A stretch of 38,409 nucleotides of DNA from Cochliopodium minus (lineage: Eukaryota; Discosea; Himatismenida; Cochliopodiidae): positions 12,501 through 50,909 of the forward strand of contig JAMYWO010000282.1 in assembly GCA_024220525.1 (NCBI GenBank), read 5' to 3'. The notes beneath the pieces were generated by a model. It ran no database searches, was not told where the DNA came from, and saw nothing but the letters and a program-made list of their open reading frames with translations. Each line of letters starts with the position of its first letter. Position 1 is the stretch's first letter. This document shows positions 11,707 to 20,965 of the stretch, piece after piece. Position numbers and translations under genes: made by a program.

Positions 11707-12003
11707 CTATTCTCACAATTTTCTTTTTTTTAATCACTTGCTTTGGGAAAATTTTTCTGATTCACAGTCGAATTGGCAATATAATATTATGAAGATAAAG
11801 AGGATGTATACATTCCAAATATTCATCAATTTTATTTAGTGTGACATTTTCTTAGGCAGCAATGCTTATGGGAACATTAATTCTTTGTAAAAAAGATAAT
11901 TAATAAGATAATAGGGTGTGGATTGACACAATTTTGGTATAAAACTTCTGAGGAGAATAAAAAAAAAAAAAATCGAATTTTCGCTTCTTCAGCCTTATTT
12001 AGA
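11707..12003. promoter_or_regulatory. divergent spacer between sirtuin and kinase genes
   Basis: 297 bases between two ATGs facing outward, so both promoters must lie here. An in-frame run upstream of 12004 (from 11923) has no ATG, so it is read as leader. No recognisable element. Confidence 0.35.
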
Positions 12004-13653
12004 ATGATTTGTAACGATAATTCAATAGAAAAGAAGATTCTAATTGAAGAAGAGGAAGAAGAGGAAAACAAGCCAGAATTCGTTGAGGAAGAGATAAGCA
12101 AGATATTATTGGAGCAATATGGCATCCAAATCAAGAAATATCATCTCTTATATGCCTTTGATGATCAGAACATAAAGATTGTAACTGAGGATGATACTTC
12201 TTTATTATTTAAAATATCAAACACATATCACGATTATGGTATTTAAACAAATTAAAATTCAAAAAAAAAAAAAATTTAAATTTAAAAAATATATTATATT
12301 TGAAAGTTTCTTTATAATTCATTCACAATCAATAACTTTTGTTCATCACAGATCAAGTTAAATTCCAAAACTCTGTGATGAAACACATTCACATTCTGGG
12401 AGTGAAGTGTCAGTTGTTGATCAAAACCAAAAAAGGAGAGAAATGTATAAAAATAGAAAGTAAAAATAATTTTTATAATAATATTTTCCTTACTTATTTT
12501 TTTTATTTTTTTCTTATTTTTTTGATTTTATTATTTTTTTTTTATTTTTATTAATTTAGAAAATGGAAAACAGTTTATTGCTCGTTTACTCACTTTTCTT
12601 GAGGGAATGGTTGCATTGGATGCTCCACAGACTGACGAGTTGTACACAAAGGTAAACAAAAAAAAATAAAATAAAAATAAAATAAAAAAAAATTATAATA
12701 ATTTTTTAAAAAATAAATAAAATTTCCAACAAAAAAACTAAAAAATTAAATTTATGAAATTTTTAATTTTATTTATTATTAGGTGGGAATACTGTTGGGA
12801 AATTTGCAAAAAGCGATGAGTAGCTACAACATAGAAAAAACCAAACACTTGAAATTCTCCAAGAACAACATCTTCAACTTGAGGAACGCTCCCGCCTTGC
12901 TCAAAATGCTCAACGGAGAAGAGTTTGCCGATTTTGATAACAAGAAAAAAGAATACATCAGAAATTTCACTTTGTATTTCATTGACAAAGTTCTCCCTCA
13001 AATTTCCAAACAAAATTTTTTGATTCATGTATTTTTATTTTTTATTTCATATTTTTTTTTAATTTTTAATCAATTTATTTTAATTTTTATTTTAATTTTT
13101 TTTTTAAGAATGATGCACATGACGAGAACATTATTGCTTGTACTGATGGAGAGCTGGGAATAATTGATTTTTGCGATATTGTTATTGTAAAAAAAAAATA
13201 TTTTTTATTTTTTAATTTTTGTTAATTTTTAAATTTATTTTTTTAAATTTAATTTATTTTTATTTTTAATTAATTTTATTTATTAAATTTATTTTTTCAA
13301 CTAATTTATTTCTTAATTTCGTTTAGGGATCCCTTTCTTCTGACGTCTCTTCTTGCTTGTGCGACTGGATGATGGGAAGGACAGACCAACTGAAAGTAGC
13401 TAAACTGATCCTTCAAAACTACAATAAAGTCCAAAACCAAATTGAGAAAGAAGACCTCCTCTTGTTCTTCCCCCAAATCAAAATGAGATCTATCGTCATT
13501 TATGTGATGTCTCTTTACAAACTCGCCGCTGAGCCTAATAATGAGTATGCCCATTCTTTTCTTGATAAAGCTTGGGAGTCTGTGCTTTATTTGGATAGTG
13601 TTGGTGAGCAAAAGTTTACTGAGGAATTATTGGGTTGTTTGGATATTATTTAA
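12004..13653 (+). CDS. aminoglycoside-phosphotransferase-fold kinase, hydroxylysine kinase (HYKK/AGPHD1)-like
   Basis: Six exons: 12004-12238, 12352-12459, 12560-12651, 12783-13028, 13109-13186, 13327-13653; 361 aa, phases consistent. The N-lobe has YHLLYAFDDQNIKI then LLFKISN, matching the 'DDQN...KI' signature of the HYKK branch. Catalytic loop LIHNDAHDENII spans the exon 4/5 junction (H227, D229, N234), the Brenner-type HxDxxxxN motif, followed by IIDFCD (246-250) with metal-binding D247. Length is close to animal HYKK. These kinases phosphorylate 5-hydroxylysine with GTP; related APH enzymes phosphorylate small alcohols and amines, so the substrate is uncertain. A run of seven Glu lies near residues 15-21. 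The ATG at 12004 is the first in frame. Confidence 0.82.
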
Positions 13654-13733
13654 AAAAATAAAAAATAAAAAATAAAAAAAATAAATTTTATTATACATAT
13701 TTTTTTAATTTTTTTTGAAAAGACAAAACATCT

Positions 13734-15684
13734 CTAATAAGGATTCCTGTTTTGAGGATTTGAAATATTGCTGTTGTAATAATTATTTGGGGAAGTATTA
13801 AAACTAAAGCTGGTTTCAGAGAAAGTATTGTTAACAGGGGAAGGGCCAAAAGTACCATTAGTATTATTATTACTGTTATTGGGATTGTTTGATTTAAGAG
13901 TATTATTAAAATTTATACTTTCGTAATTATTAAAAGGTGGAGTGTTGTTAATGTTACTATGGTGATTATTAGGTGGAGTATGATTACTGTTATGAGGATT
14001 GTTAAGAGTAGAAGGGCTAAAAGTACCATTGTTGTTGTTACCATTAAGAGGTGAAGTGATGAAAGAATTGTTGTTATTGTTATTGTTAAAATTATTATTA
14101 AAATTATTATTAAGAGTATTACTAAAATTGTCATAATTATTAAAAGTTGGGGTGTTATTGTTACTATTAGGAGAGGACCCATAAAAGCTGTTGGTGTGAT
14201 TATTAATAGGTGAAGTGATGAAAGATCTGTTGTTATTAACATTATTACTGCTTTGATTATTGTTAATATTATTATTAATATTCGTACTATTATTGTTAAT
14301 ATTATTAATATTCGTATTATTATTTTTATTATAAGGGGGAGAACTAAAATTGAAGCTGTTGATGTTATTATTAGTAGGGGAAGTGTTTAAACTGTTGGGC
14401 GAAGAGGGTCTATCGAAAAACTGTTTAAATAAAAATAAAAAAATAAAAAAATATCAAATTAAATGAAACATCTTTTATTGAAGATTGAAATAAAAAGAAA
14501 AAAATTATTTTTTTTTATTACTGAATTAGTATTAGCCCTTATAAAAAGAAGTTTCTCTTCTTCAAAAGAGTTGGTGCATGTGGGGTCACTCACGTAGTTG
14601 TGTCTTCCTCTTAATTGCACGTTGATTTCGATATTGGGATGGAAGAGGTTGTAAGTGAGATGATTAGGTGAGCATTCCTCCTTTGATGTGTTTACTATCT
14701 TCACTTCTTCTACATTTGTTTTACAATTCTGTGATTTTCTGTGTACATTTAAATCTTCCAGTTTCCCCTTCGTGATGAAAATTAAAAAATAAATAAAAAT
14801 AAAAATAAAATAATTAAATAATTGAATGATTGGATAATTAATAAATAAATAATAAATAATTAATAAATAATAAATAATTAATTAAATAATTAAATAATTG
14901 AATAATTAAGTAAAAATAAAAGATAAAAAATAAAAAAATAAAGAATAAAATAAAAAATAATAATAAAAAATAATTGTTCTTAATAAAAATGAATAAAAAT
15001 GATCAGAGTAAAAAATTAAAAATAAATAGAAAAATTCTCTTTTACTTTCCAATCACACTTCCTGATACCTTTTGTATCTTCTATTGAACAATAGATATTC
15101 AATTTACCACATATTTGCTTGATCACAATCGTTTCCTCTATCGTCTTCATCACATAAGGATCATATCTATAGAGGATAATATATTATATTTTAGCTGAAA
15201 TTTTATTATTTTTTTTATTTTTGATAAATTCGAAAGACGTTTTCTTGCATAGGGCACATTCATGTTTTTTGGCACTGAATAGATGACCATTGGAAGTATT
15301 AGATTGCAGATTTATACATGATCGGCCTATGTCAAGAATTTTGAGGTGTGAAAATTTAAAATTGTTTATATTTACTTACAAAATGTATGTCCACATGATA
15401 GTGTGATGGGTTGATGACTATTACGTGAAGAATTTTAGATTTATTTCTTTCATTATGGTCTTATTGTCATTATAATGCTCAATATAAGTTGGATACTATG
15501 TATAAATGTATATGTACTCATTATTTTTCTTACAATGGTTCTTTTTTGGTGTGAATTTTTTTGTTATGGTTAAAATTGAAGTCAAGAATTTTTTGAATTT
15601 GATGATATATTATATACCTTGGCAAATAGCACAAATGATATTCTCATCATGAGTCTCATCGAAAAATTCGAAATCCTTGTCCAT
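13734..15684 (-). CDS. RING plus TRAF-type zinc-finger protein with Asn-rich tail, probable E3 ubiquitin ligase
   Basis: Seven exons: 15618-15684, 15534-15540, 15380-15417, 15239-15326, 15046-15166, 14522-14767, 13734-14420; 417 aa. The C3HC4 RING uses C18, C21, C33, H35, C38, C41, C61, C64. It is complete only if the 7-nt exon 15534-15540 is included, which supplies the EPF that follows CAICQ and restores phase. A TRAF-type finger follows (C93, C104-x-W106, H116, C122). Residues 190-417 are a low-complexity Asn/Ser/Thr/Pro tail coded by AAT/AAC runs, as common in dictyostelid-like genomes. RING domains recruit E2 enzymes; TRAF fingers bind partners. The 5' site of the intron after 15239 is GTCTTT, weaker than most, but only it keeps the frame. 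Confidence 0.85.
13900..14360 (-). repeat. AAT/AAC-rich trinucleotide tract coding poly-Asn
   Basis: Imperfect runs of Asn codons inside the last exon of the RING-TRAF gene, interspersed with recurring SFITSP and FNNY segments. The pattern suggests slippage growth followed by partial duplication. Confidence 0.75.
15534..15540 (-). other. 7-nt microexon of the RING-TRAF gene
   Basis: AACCATT flanked by AAAAAAG upstream and GTAAGA downstream on the minus strand. It joins a phase-1 donor (15618) to an acceptor that needs phase 2 (15417), and gives the RING spacing CAICQEPFHQPITLSCGH. Without it the two RING halves are out of frame. Confidence 0.72.
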
Positions 15685-15845
15685 TTTCCTTTTATTTTTT
15701 TAATTTTTTGAAAAGGAAAATTTTTTGAAACAATTTCAAACATAGATATAAGAAGATGAAGGATTTAAAATATTTAGATTTGATAGATAAATCAACTCTT
15801 TTTGCCAATGATTTTCTTTAATAAAAAAAATTGATTGATTATTTA
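15685..15845. promoter_or_regulatory. short divergent spacer
   Basis: 161 bases between the ATGs of the RING-TRAF gene (minus) and the F-box/LRR gene (plus). Both start sites must be driven from here. Nothing specific recognised. Confidence 0.35.
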
Positions 15846-18126
15846 ATGAGAAAGAGGAAGGATGAGAAAGAGATAGTGTTGAACAAGAGATGCAAGCTCG
15901 AAGAAGTCAGCTTTGATTCGGAATGTGAGCAGAAGCTCACAGAGATGTTGGAACTCCTCAATAAATCGGACAAAATGGAATATATGGTGAATAAAACATG
16001 CACCCATCTGTCCATCTTGAAGAATACAATCCTGAATAAAAAAGAAAAAAGATATATCCCTTATAAAGACCAAAAATTCGATTTTTTGAATTTTCTTCCC
16101 AATATGTAAATCAAATATCAATCCTATTTCAATATTGTAAATATATTATCTTGTCTTGAAAAAATTAATATAATGAATTGATACTTCAAAGATAGAAAAT
16201 CAATTTAAATTTGATTTATTTTCAAATACCTTGAATTAAATTAGTTTTTCTCAGAAAAAATTAAAGAATTAAAACATAAATAAATAAAAAGAAAAAATCA
16301 TTTTGAAAACTTTTGAAAACTTCTTAAAATTTTCACGAAAGACTCTGGAACCACATCTTTTCATTCCTTCCCAAAAAATACAAGTACTGCATCACATATG
16401 TATGTAAGAAATTCAACAAGATAATAGAAAAAAACACAGATCTCTACAAAGTGCTGGTCATACACAAGAAAAAGGACACTGAGAAGAAGATGGTGTTTAA
16501 AGTTTTGAAGTATGCTGACTTGGAAATATTTGAGACTGACAAAATATCCGACAATTTTGGCTATGAGATGTCCGAAAAATGGCTCTCTTTGAAAAAGGTA
16601 AAATAAAAAAGAAATTTAACGGAGAAAAAAAAAATTTTTAAAATTAATTAAGAATAAATTCTAAAAAATATTTTTTTTTCCAAAAAAAATAGCTCAAAGT
16701 GGATTCTGTAAGTTTTTATGAGTAATAATTTTAAAATAATTAATTTTTTTTAAAAAAAAAAAGATTTCATTAGCAGGTCTTGCATACGTGCTTGAAGGCT
16801 GCACCAACATCAGCACTCTCAAAGTGGGCAATTTACAGATGAAAAATGGAAAGGCGAAAGAAGCACTGTTGGAGTTGGATCTCCCCAACATCACCAAGTT
16901 CGGATACAATGGAAAACTGTCCGAGATTGATGAGTTTTATACCAAATTTGCAAATAGTATTACCCACCTAACTATACATGGAAAGTTTTCTATTATTAAT
17001 AATAACTATTATTTTCAAATAAATTATTTTTTACTTATAATTAAATCATTTTTGTCAATAAAACTCTCATTGAAAATTCTTACAATTATTTTCATTTATT
17101 TTGATATTTATTTTTAATTATTAAATTAATATTTATTTTTTTTTTCAATTGTACAAATAAAATTTTTTTTGTTTATTTTATTTTTAAAATTTTTTGTCTA
17201 AAATTAATAAATCAATAGGATTGGGAGCAGAATTCCCAAAAATAATCAAATCCTTTCCCAACTTGAAAAAACTAAAATTAAATTTCCCAGACACCCTCGA
17301 GCACGCCAACATCAAAAAACCCCACAACAACCTCACCACCTTGATCCTAAAAACCGACTATTCCCGTAGTGGACCGACCGACAACAAGTTGGCCAAAATT
17401 TTTCCTAACTTGACCCACCTCGATTTTCCTGTCTACTTTTCCTTGGAAGACTTGAATTTGTTGGGGAATTTGAAGTTTCTCTCGATACCGGAGTCTCAAG
17501 CGTTTGATCAGAAGAATCATCCTTTCCTTACAAAGTTTGAAATAAAAAAGAAAAAGCAGAGTTATTTCAATAACAATGAGGAGGAGAAGGAGATAGAAAG
17601 TCTTCCTTTGAACCTTAAATCTTTTTTGACCAACATTTTTGTACGTCCTCACCTTCTTCCTATCAACTTAATTCACGTCAGTTTAAAGCTGAGAAACTTG
17701 TCAGACAAAGAAGCGTTTTTTTATCACAAAACTGTCATCGATAACTTGCCTCTGTTAAAAACGTTGGAGTATCTTGGTGAAGATACCAACATTCTTTCTT
17801 ACGTACCTAGCAATCCTCATACCAACCTTTTGGTGCTCAACTTGGATGATCACACTTTTAAAGAAGAAAGTTTCCTTGTCGTTTGTTCGTCTTTTCCCCT
17901 TTTGAGATCACTTGCTTCTTACAAGCCTCTTAACAACGCAATGTTCACCAACAAGAGCTCCTATTTCTACAGCTTCTTGGAGAGATGCGAGAACCTCAGT
18001 TCATTAACATTAATTACAGACTTGCCAGTCTACTTCTTCAACGATCTATCCACCTCCATAGAATGGAAGCTCAACCCAAAAGAAAAGGAAAGCTCAAGGA
18101 AAAGAAAGAAAATTGTCAGAATATAA
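15846..18126 (+). CDS. F-box and leucine-rich-repeat protein (SCF substrate receptor-like)
   Basis: Exons 15846-16105, 16342-16597, 16693-16707, 16764-16956 (or 16984), 17219-18126; about 543-552 aa. An ~82-residue charged N-terminus leads into an F-box, LPNILWNHIFSFLP then VCKKFNKII, created across the exon 1/2 junction. Exon 3 is only 15 nt (LKVDS). The rest shows irregular LRRs such as FPNLKKLKLNFP and FPNLTHLDFP. F-boxes bind SKP1 in SCF ubiquitin ligases and LRRs select substrates. Problem: the last intron. Exon 4 reads well through ITHLTIHGK to a donor at 16985, but that phase is wrong for exon 5; the donor at 16957 fits the frame but cuts off this LRR-like segment. Either an unusual donor, a frameshift or a sequence error is present. 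Confidence 0.75.
16693..16707 (+). other. 15-nt microexon of the F-box/LRR gene
   Basis: CTC AAA GTG GAT TCT between AATAG and GTAAGT. It adds five residues (LKVDS) in phase 0 and completes an LRR-like strand. Because it is a multiple of three, skipping it would not break the frame. Confidence 0.55.
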
Positions 18127-18250
18127 AAGTCTATTTGAAGTTGATTGGAAAAAAAAAAAATTTTTTTTTGAAATAAATTTATTTATGTGAAGAAATTTTA
18201 AGACGATATTTTAACAAAACAACAAAGAGGGATGCAATATAAATTTTTTT

Positions 18251-19341
18251 TTAAAAATCGATTTTCTTATAACCAATGATATCACCGAAACCGAGCTTCT
18301 CAGCCTCTCTCCACTGGGTGCCAAAAGGAACATCGAGAAGCTCCTTGTGATCCTTCATGTAGTTGGAATATCTCCTTGCCAAAGCTTCGATGTTCTCCTT
18401 CTCCTCCTCTGTCAAAAGTCTCTTGAATCTGGCAGGATTTCCAGCCCATAATTCACCAGATGGGATAATAGCTCCTCTAGGGACAACCGATCCAGCAGCG
18501 AGGATGGAGAAGGATTCTACAGTGGCATCCTCTGCGATGATTGATTTCATTCCCACAAGCACGTTGTTCTCGATGGTGCAGCCTCTGAGGATACATCCAT
18601 GTCCCACTGTGACGAAGGAGCCGATGATGACGCTTCCATCGTGATCAGGGCCGATGGAGGGTGATTCTGTGATTATTGTGTTATCTTGTATATTTGAATA
18701 TGCTGCTATTCTGATCAATGTGTTTTCAGCTATAAATTTGATTTTTATGGAGAATTATTTAAAAAATATATTGTAACAATTGATGTTTTTCTTGGCGATT
18801 TTAATGCATGTATTTGACTAAATGATAGATCAAACCTTTATGCAATATAAAAAATATAAATATATTATAACAACAATATTTCTTTATGGTGATAGAAGAT
18901 CAATATTCCCAAGAATAAAAAAATCGTGATGGGATAAACGATAAATATAACTTGGATAAAAGATATCAAAAATATATTTTTTTTTCCACATACCTCTTAA
19001 TGTGCATCCATACCAAATAGAAGATTCTTGAAACATATCAATATTTCCCACCAATGTAGCAGATGCAGCGACAAATGTATTTGCATCCAAATTCGGTTTT
19101 TTGCAGGTATCATCATTTTTATAAATGGATACCAATGATTTATTCCAACAAACTATATAAAAGGTTTAATATTTAAAGGAGATATTAATTTATTTTGTAG
19201 AGTGAGTATATTACATAAATCCTTTGGATTTTCTCTGGTTTTCAAAACAATGTTCTCATTGGTAGAATAGAATAATTTATTAAATAAACCCTTGGAGAGA
19301 TTAGGAAAAGATTTCTTGTTAAACTTCAAATTCTTCATCAT
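18251..19341 (-). CDS. mitochondrial gamma-carbonic-anhydrase-like protein, zinc site degenerate
   Basis: Three exons: 19215-19341, 18994-19152, 18251-18729; 254 aa. The N-terminus is basic and free of acids for ~25 residues and ends in LFYSTNEN, typical of a mitochondrial presequence. The body is a left-handed beta-helix of hexapeptide repeats: SSIWYGCTLRAEN, AAYSNIQDNT, VTVGHGCILRGC, NVLVGM, AGSVVPRG, WAGNPARF. Family enzymes bind zinc with three His; here these positions read T116, H139 and R144, so two ligands are lost, as in the CA-like subunits of plant complex I. A further His (125) lies in the loop. I infer a structural subunit of the complex I gamma-CA domain rather than an active enzyme. 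A C-terminal helix with LTEEEKENIEALARRY is normal for the family. Confidence 0.88.
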
Positions 19342-19512
19342 TTTTTTTTTATAAATTTTTTTTTCTGTGGTATATCAAAAATTTAAAAAGCAATGAGAGC
19401 ATATAGAATATATGTTTCAAATACAATTTATAGAATATTTTTGTTATAAATACTTTCAACAATTTTCTATATGACAGAGGGTGGTCAACAAATTTATGAA
19501 CAAACAAAAAAA

Positions 19513-20193
19513 TTATTTTTGGTTCTCTCTGACAGTTGGCTCGGCAGATTTAGGCCTATGAGAGCTATATTTCTTCTTGCTGGTATTGAGATCATTAGAG
19601 GTCTTTTTGACCTGATTGATATAGCCATTGGCCAATTCCTGGAGATTCTTCTTCATGGTCTCCACAGTCATATTGACGATCTGCTCCATTTGGAAGGCAA
19701 TCTTGGAGATATTCTCCTGTTGAGGTTCCAAAAAGGGATCTCTGTTCTTGCGATTCTTATTCTGTTGGATATGATCCTCATCATTGAGTTCCTCACTTTC
19801 AGAATTCTCTTCTAAAAATTGGATTTTCTTTTGCTTGGGATTATGTTTGGGCTTAGGATATTCAATCTTGTCCTTATAAGGGCTCACCAATTGCCTGCCT
19901 TTGAGATATGGAGAAGATGAGACATCACTATCCTCTGATGAATATGATTTTTTGGATGGCTTGTTGTGGTGTGATGATTGTGGCTTATTTTCGCAGATAT
20001 TATTGTTCAATGTCAACAGATCTGAAGATTCTTCACTTTCTGAGGATTCTTTTCCGCTGTATGAATCGATTATCTCCACACTGCTTGGTATTTTTTTGTT
20101 CTCCATTTGTTGCACATGTTCTGTCAATAATTTTTCATTAACATTCAATAGAAGAGATCTTATTAAATCATTCCTTTTAAAGATTTTATGCAT
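19513..20193 (-). CDS. hypothetical Ser/Glu-rich protein, 226 aa, intronless
   Basis: Single reading frame from ATG at 20193 to the stop at 19513. No recognisable domain. After a short basic N-terminus there is a phosphorylation-prone region with clusters of Ser and Glu/Asp (SGKESSESEESSD and SSEDSDVSSSP), then Lys/Pro-rich sequence, a second acidic patch (SESEELNDEDH), and an amphipathic, probably coiled-coil segment near residues 155-200. The tail is basic. It looks intrinsically disordered, perhaps nuclear or cytoskeletal; the sequence does not say which. The gene lies 171 bases upstream of the gamma-CA start on the same strand. Confidence 0.65.
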   Translation of the reverse strand: MHKIFKRNDLIRSLLLNVNEKLLTEHVQQMENKKIPSSVEIIDSYSGKESSESEESSDLLTLNNNICENKPQSSHHNKPSKKSYSSEDSDVSSSPYLKGRQLVSPYKDKIEYPKPKHNPKQKKIQFLEENSESEELNDEDHIQQNKNRKNRDPFLEPQQENISKIAFQMEQIVNMTVETMKKNLQELANGYINQVKKTSNDLNTSKKKYSSHRPKSAEPTVRENQK

Positions 20194-20373
20194 TCATTAA
20201 AGTGGAAGAAAGAGTTGAGATAATTCAATTTGTGCAAAGAAATAAATTAAAATTTAAAATAAATATTGATTTTTTGTTCTGACCTTATTGAAAATTCTTT
20301 ATATTTATTCAATATATCGTTATCAAATTGATCTAATTCCTTTTGTTTGTTTCTTGATTGTTATTATAATTCT

Positions 20374-20843
20374 TTATTTTAGATAATAGTCATTTAAAAT
20401 TAAAAATTCACCGTACAATTGTGGAAATGAACCGCTTATTCTGATGCTTTTTTCATTATTCTTTGATTTTATTATTTCGTAGGATTCCACATTGATATTA
20501 TTATCGTTTTTTGTTCCCTTTATTATTATTTCATCATCTTTTTTATTTGACTTATCTATTTCTATTTCCAATATTATATTCCTGTGTAATAAAAATTTAG
20601 CCAATTATAATTATTTTTTGATAGGATATTGAAGAATGTTTAATAAATGGATATATGCAAGAGATCTGGAAATATATTTGTATTTGAGGGTTTGTTTATA
20701 TATTGTTACTCTTTCATTGAGGGAACTTCTTCTCCTTCATATACAAAGATGATTTGGGGTAGATGTGTAGAAGATGTGATGTTGTTATATAATAATACAT
20801 TGGTAATAGGATGTTTCTTTTCATGAGATGCTCTATTATCCAT
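20374..20843 (-). CDS. small two-exon hypothetical protein, 113 aa
   Basis: Exons 20710-20843 and 20374-20581. Exon 1 begins ATG GAT AAT and reads MDNRASHEKKHPITNVLL; its donor GTAACA at 20709 and the acceptor ACAG before 20581 join in phase 2 to make a Glu codon. Exon 2 is rich in Lys, Glu, Asn and Ile, and ends GEFLILNDYYLK. The pattern of alternating hydrophobic residues (LEIEID, EIIIKG, SIRISG) suggests a small beta protein. No family recognised. It is divergent to the zinc-ribbon gene at 20966, with a 122-base shared spacer. Confidence 0.55.
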
Positions 20844-20965
20844 TCTAAACTTTTTTTTTTATGAAGATGAAATATAAAAAAAAATTGTTGGCAAAATAAA
20901 ATAAGGAACTTAAAAGATTTCAGTATTGCAGATAGAAATCATTTTTATATAGAATCAGATATATA
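20844..20965. promoter_or_regulatory. 122-base divergent spacer
   Basis: Lies between the ATGs of the small minus-strand gene and the zinc-ribbon gene. One of the shortest shared promoter regions in the window; contains a run of T/A and no element I recognise. Confidence 0.35.

Noticed and set aside
13900-14360. Plus-strand or minus-strand Ile/Leu/Thr-rich frames over the trinucleotide tract
   Set aside because: Alternative readings of the AAT/AAC repeat; only the Asn frame continues from the upstream exon in phase 0.
17347-17652. Minus-strand frame of 101 aa inside the LRR exon
   Set aside because: Antisense shadow; the plus strand carries leucine-rich repeats there.
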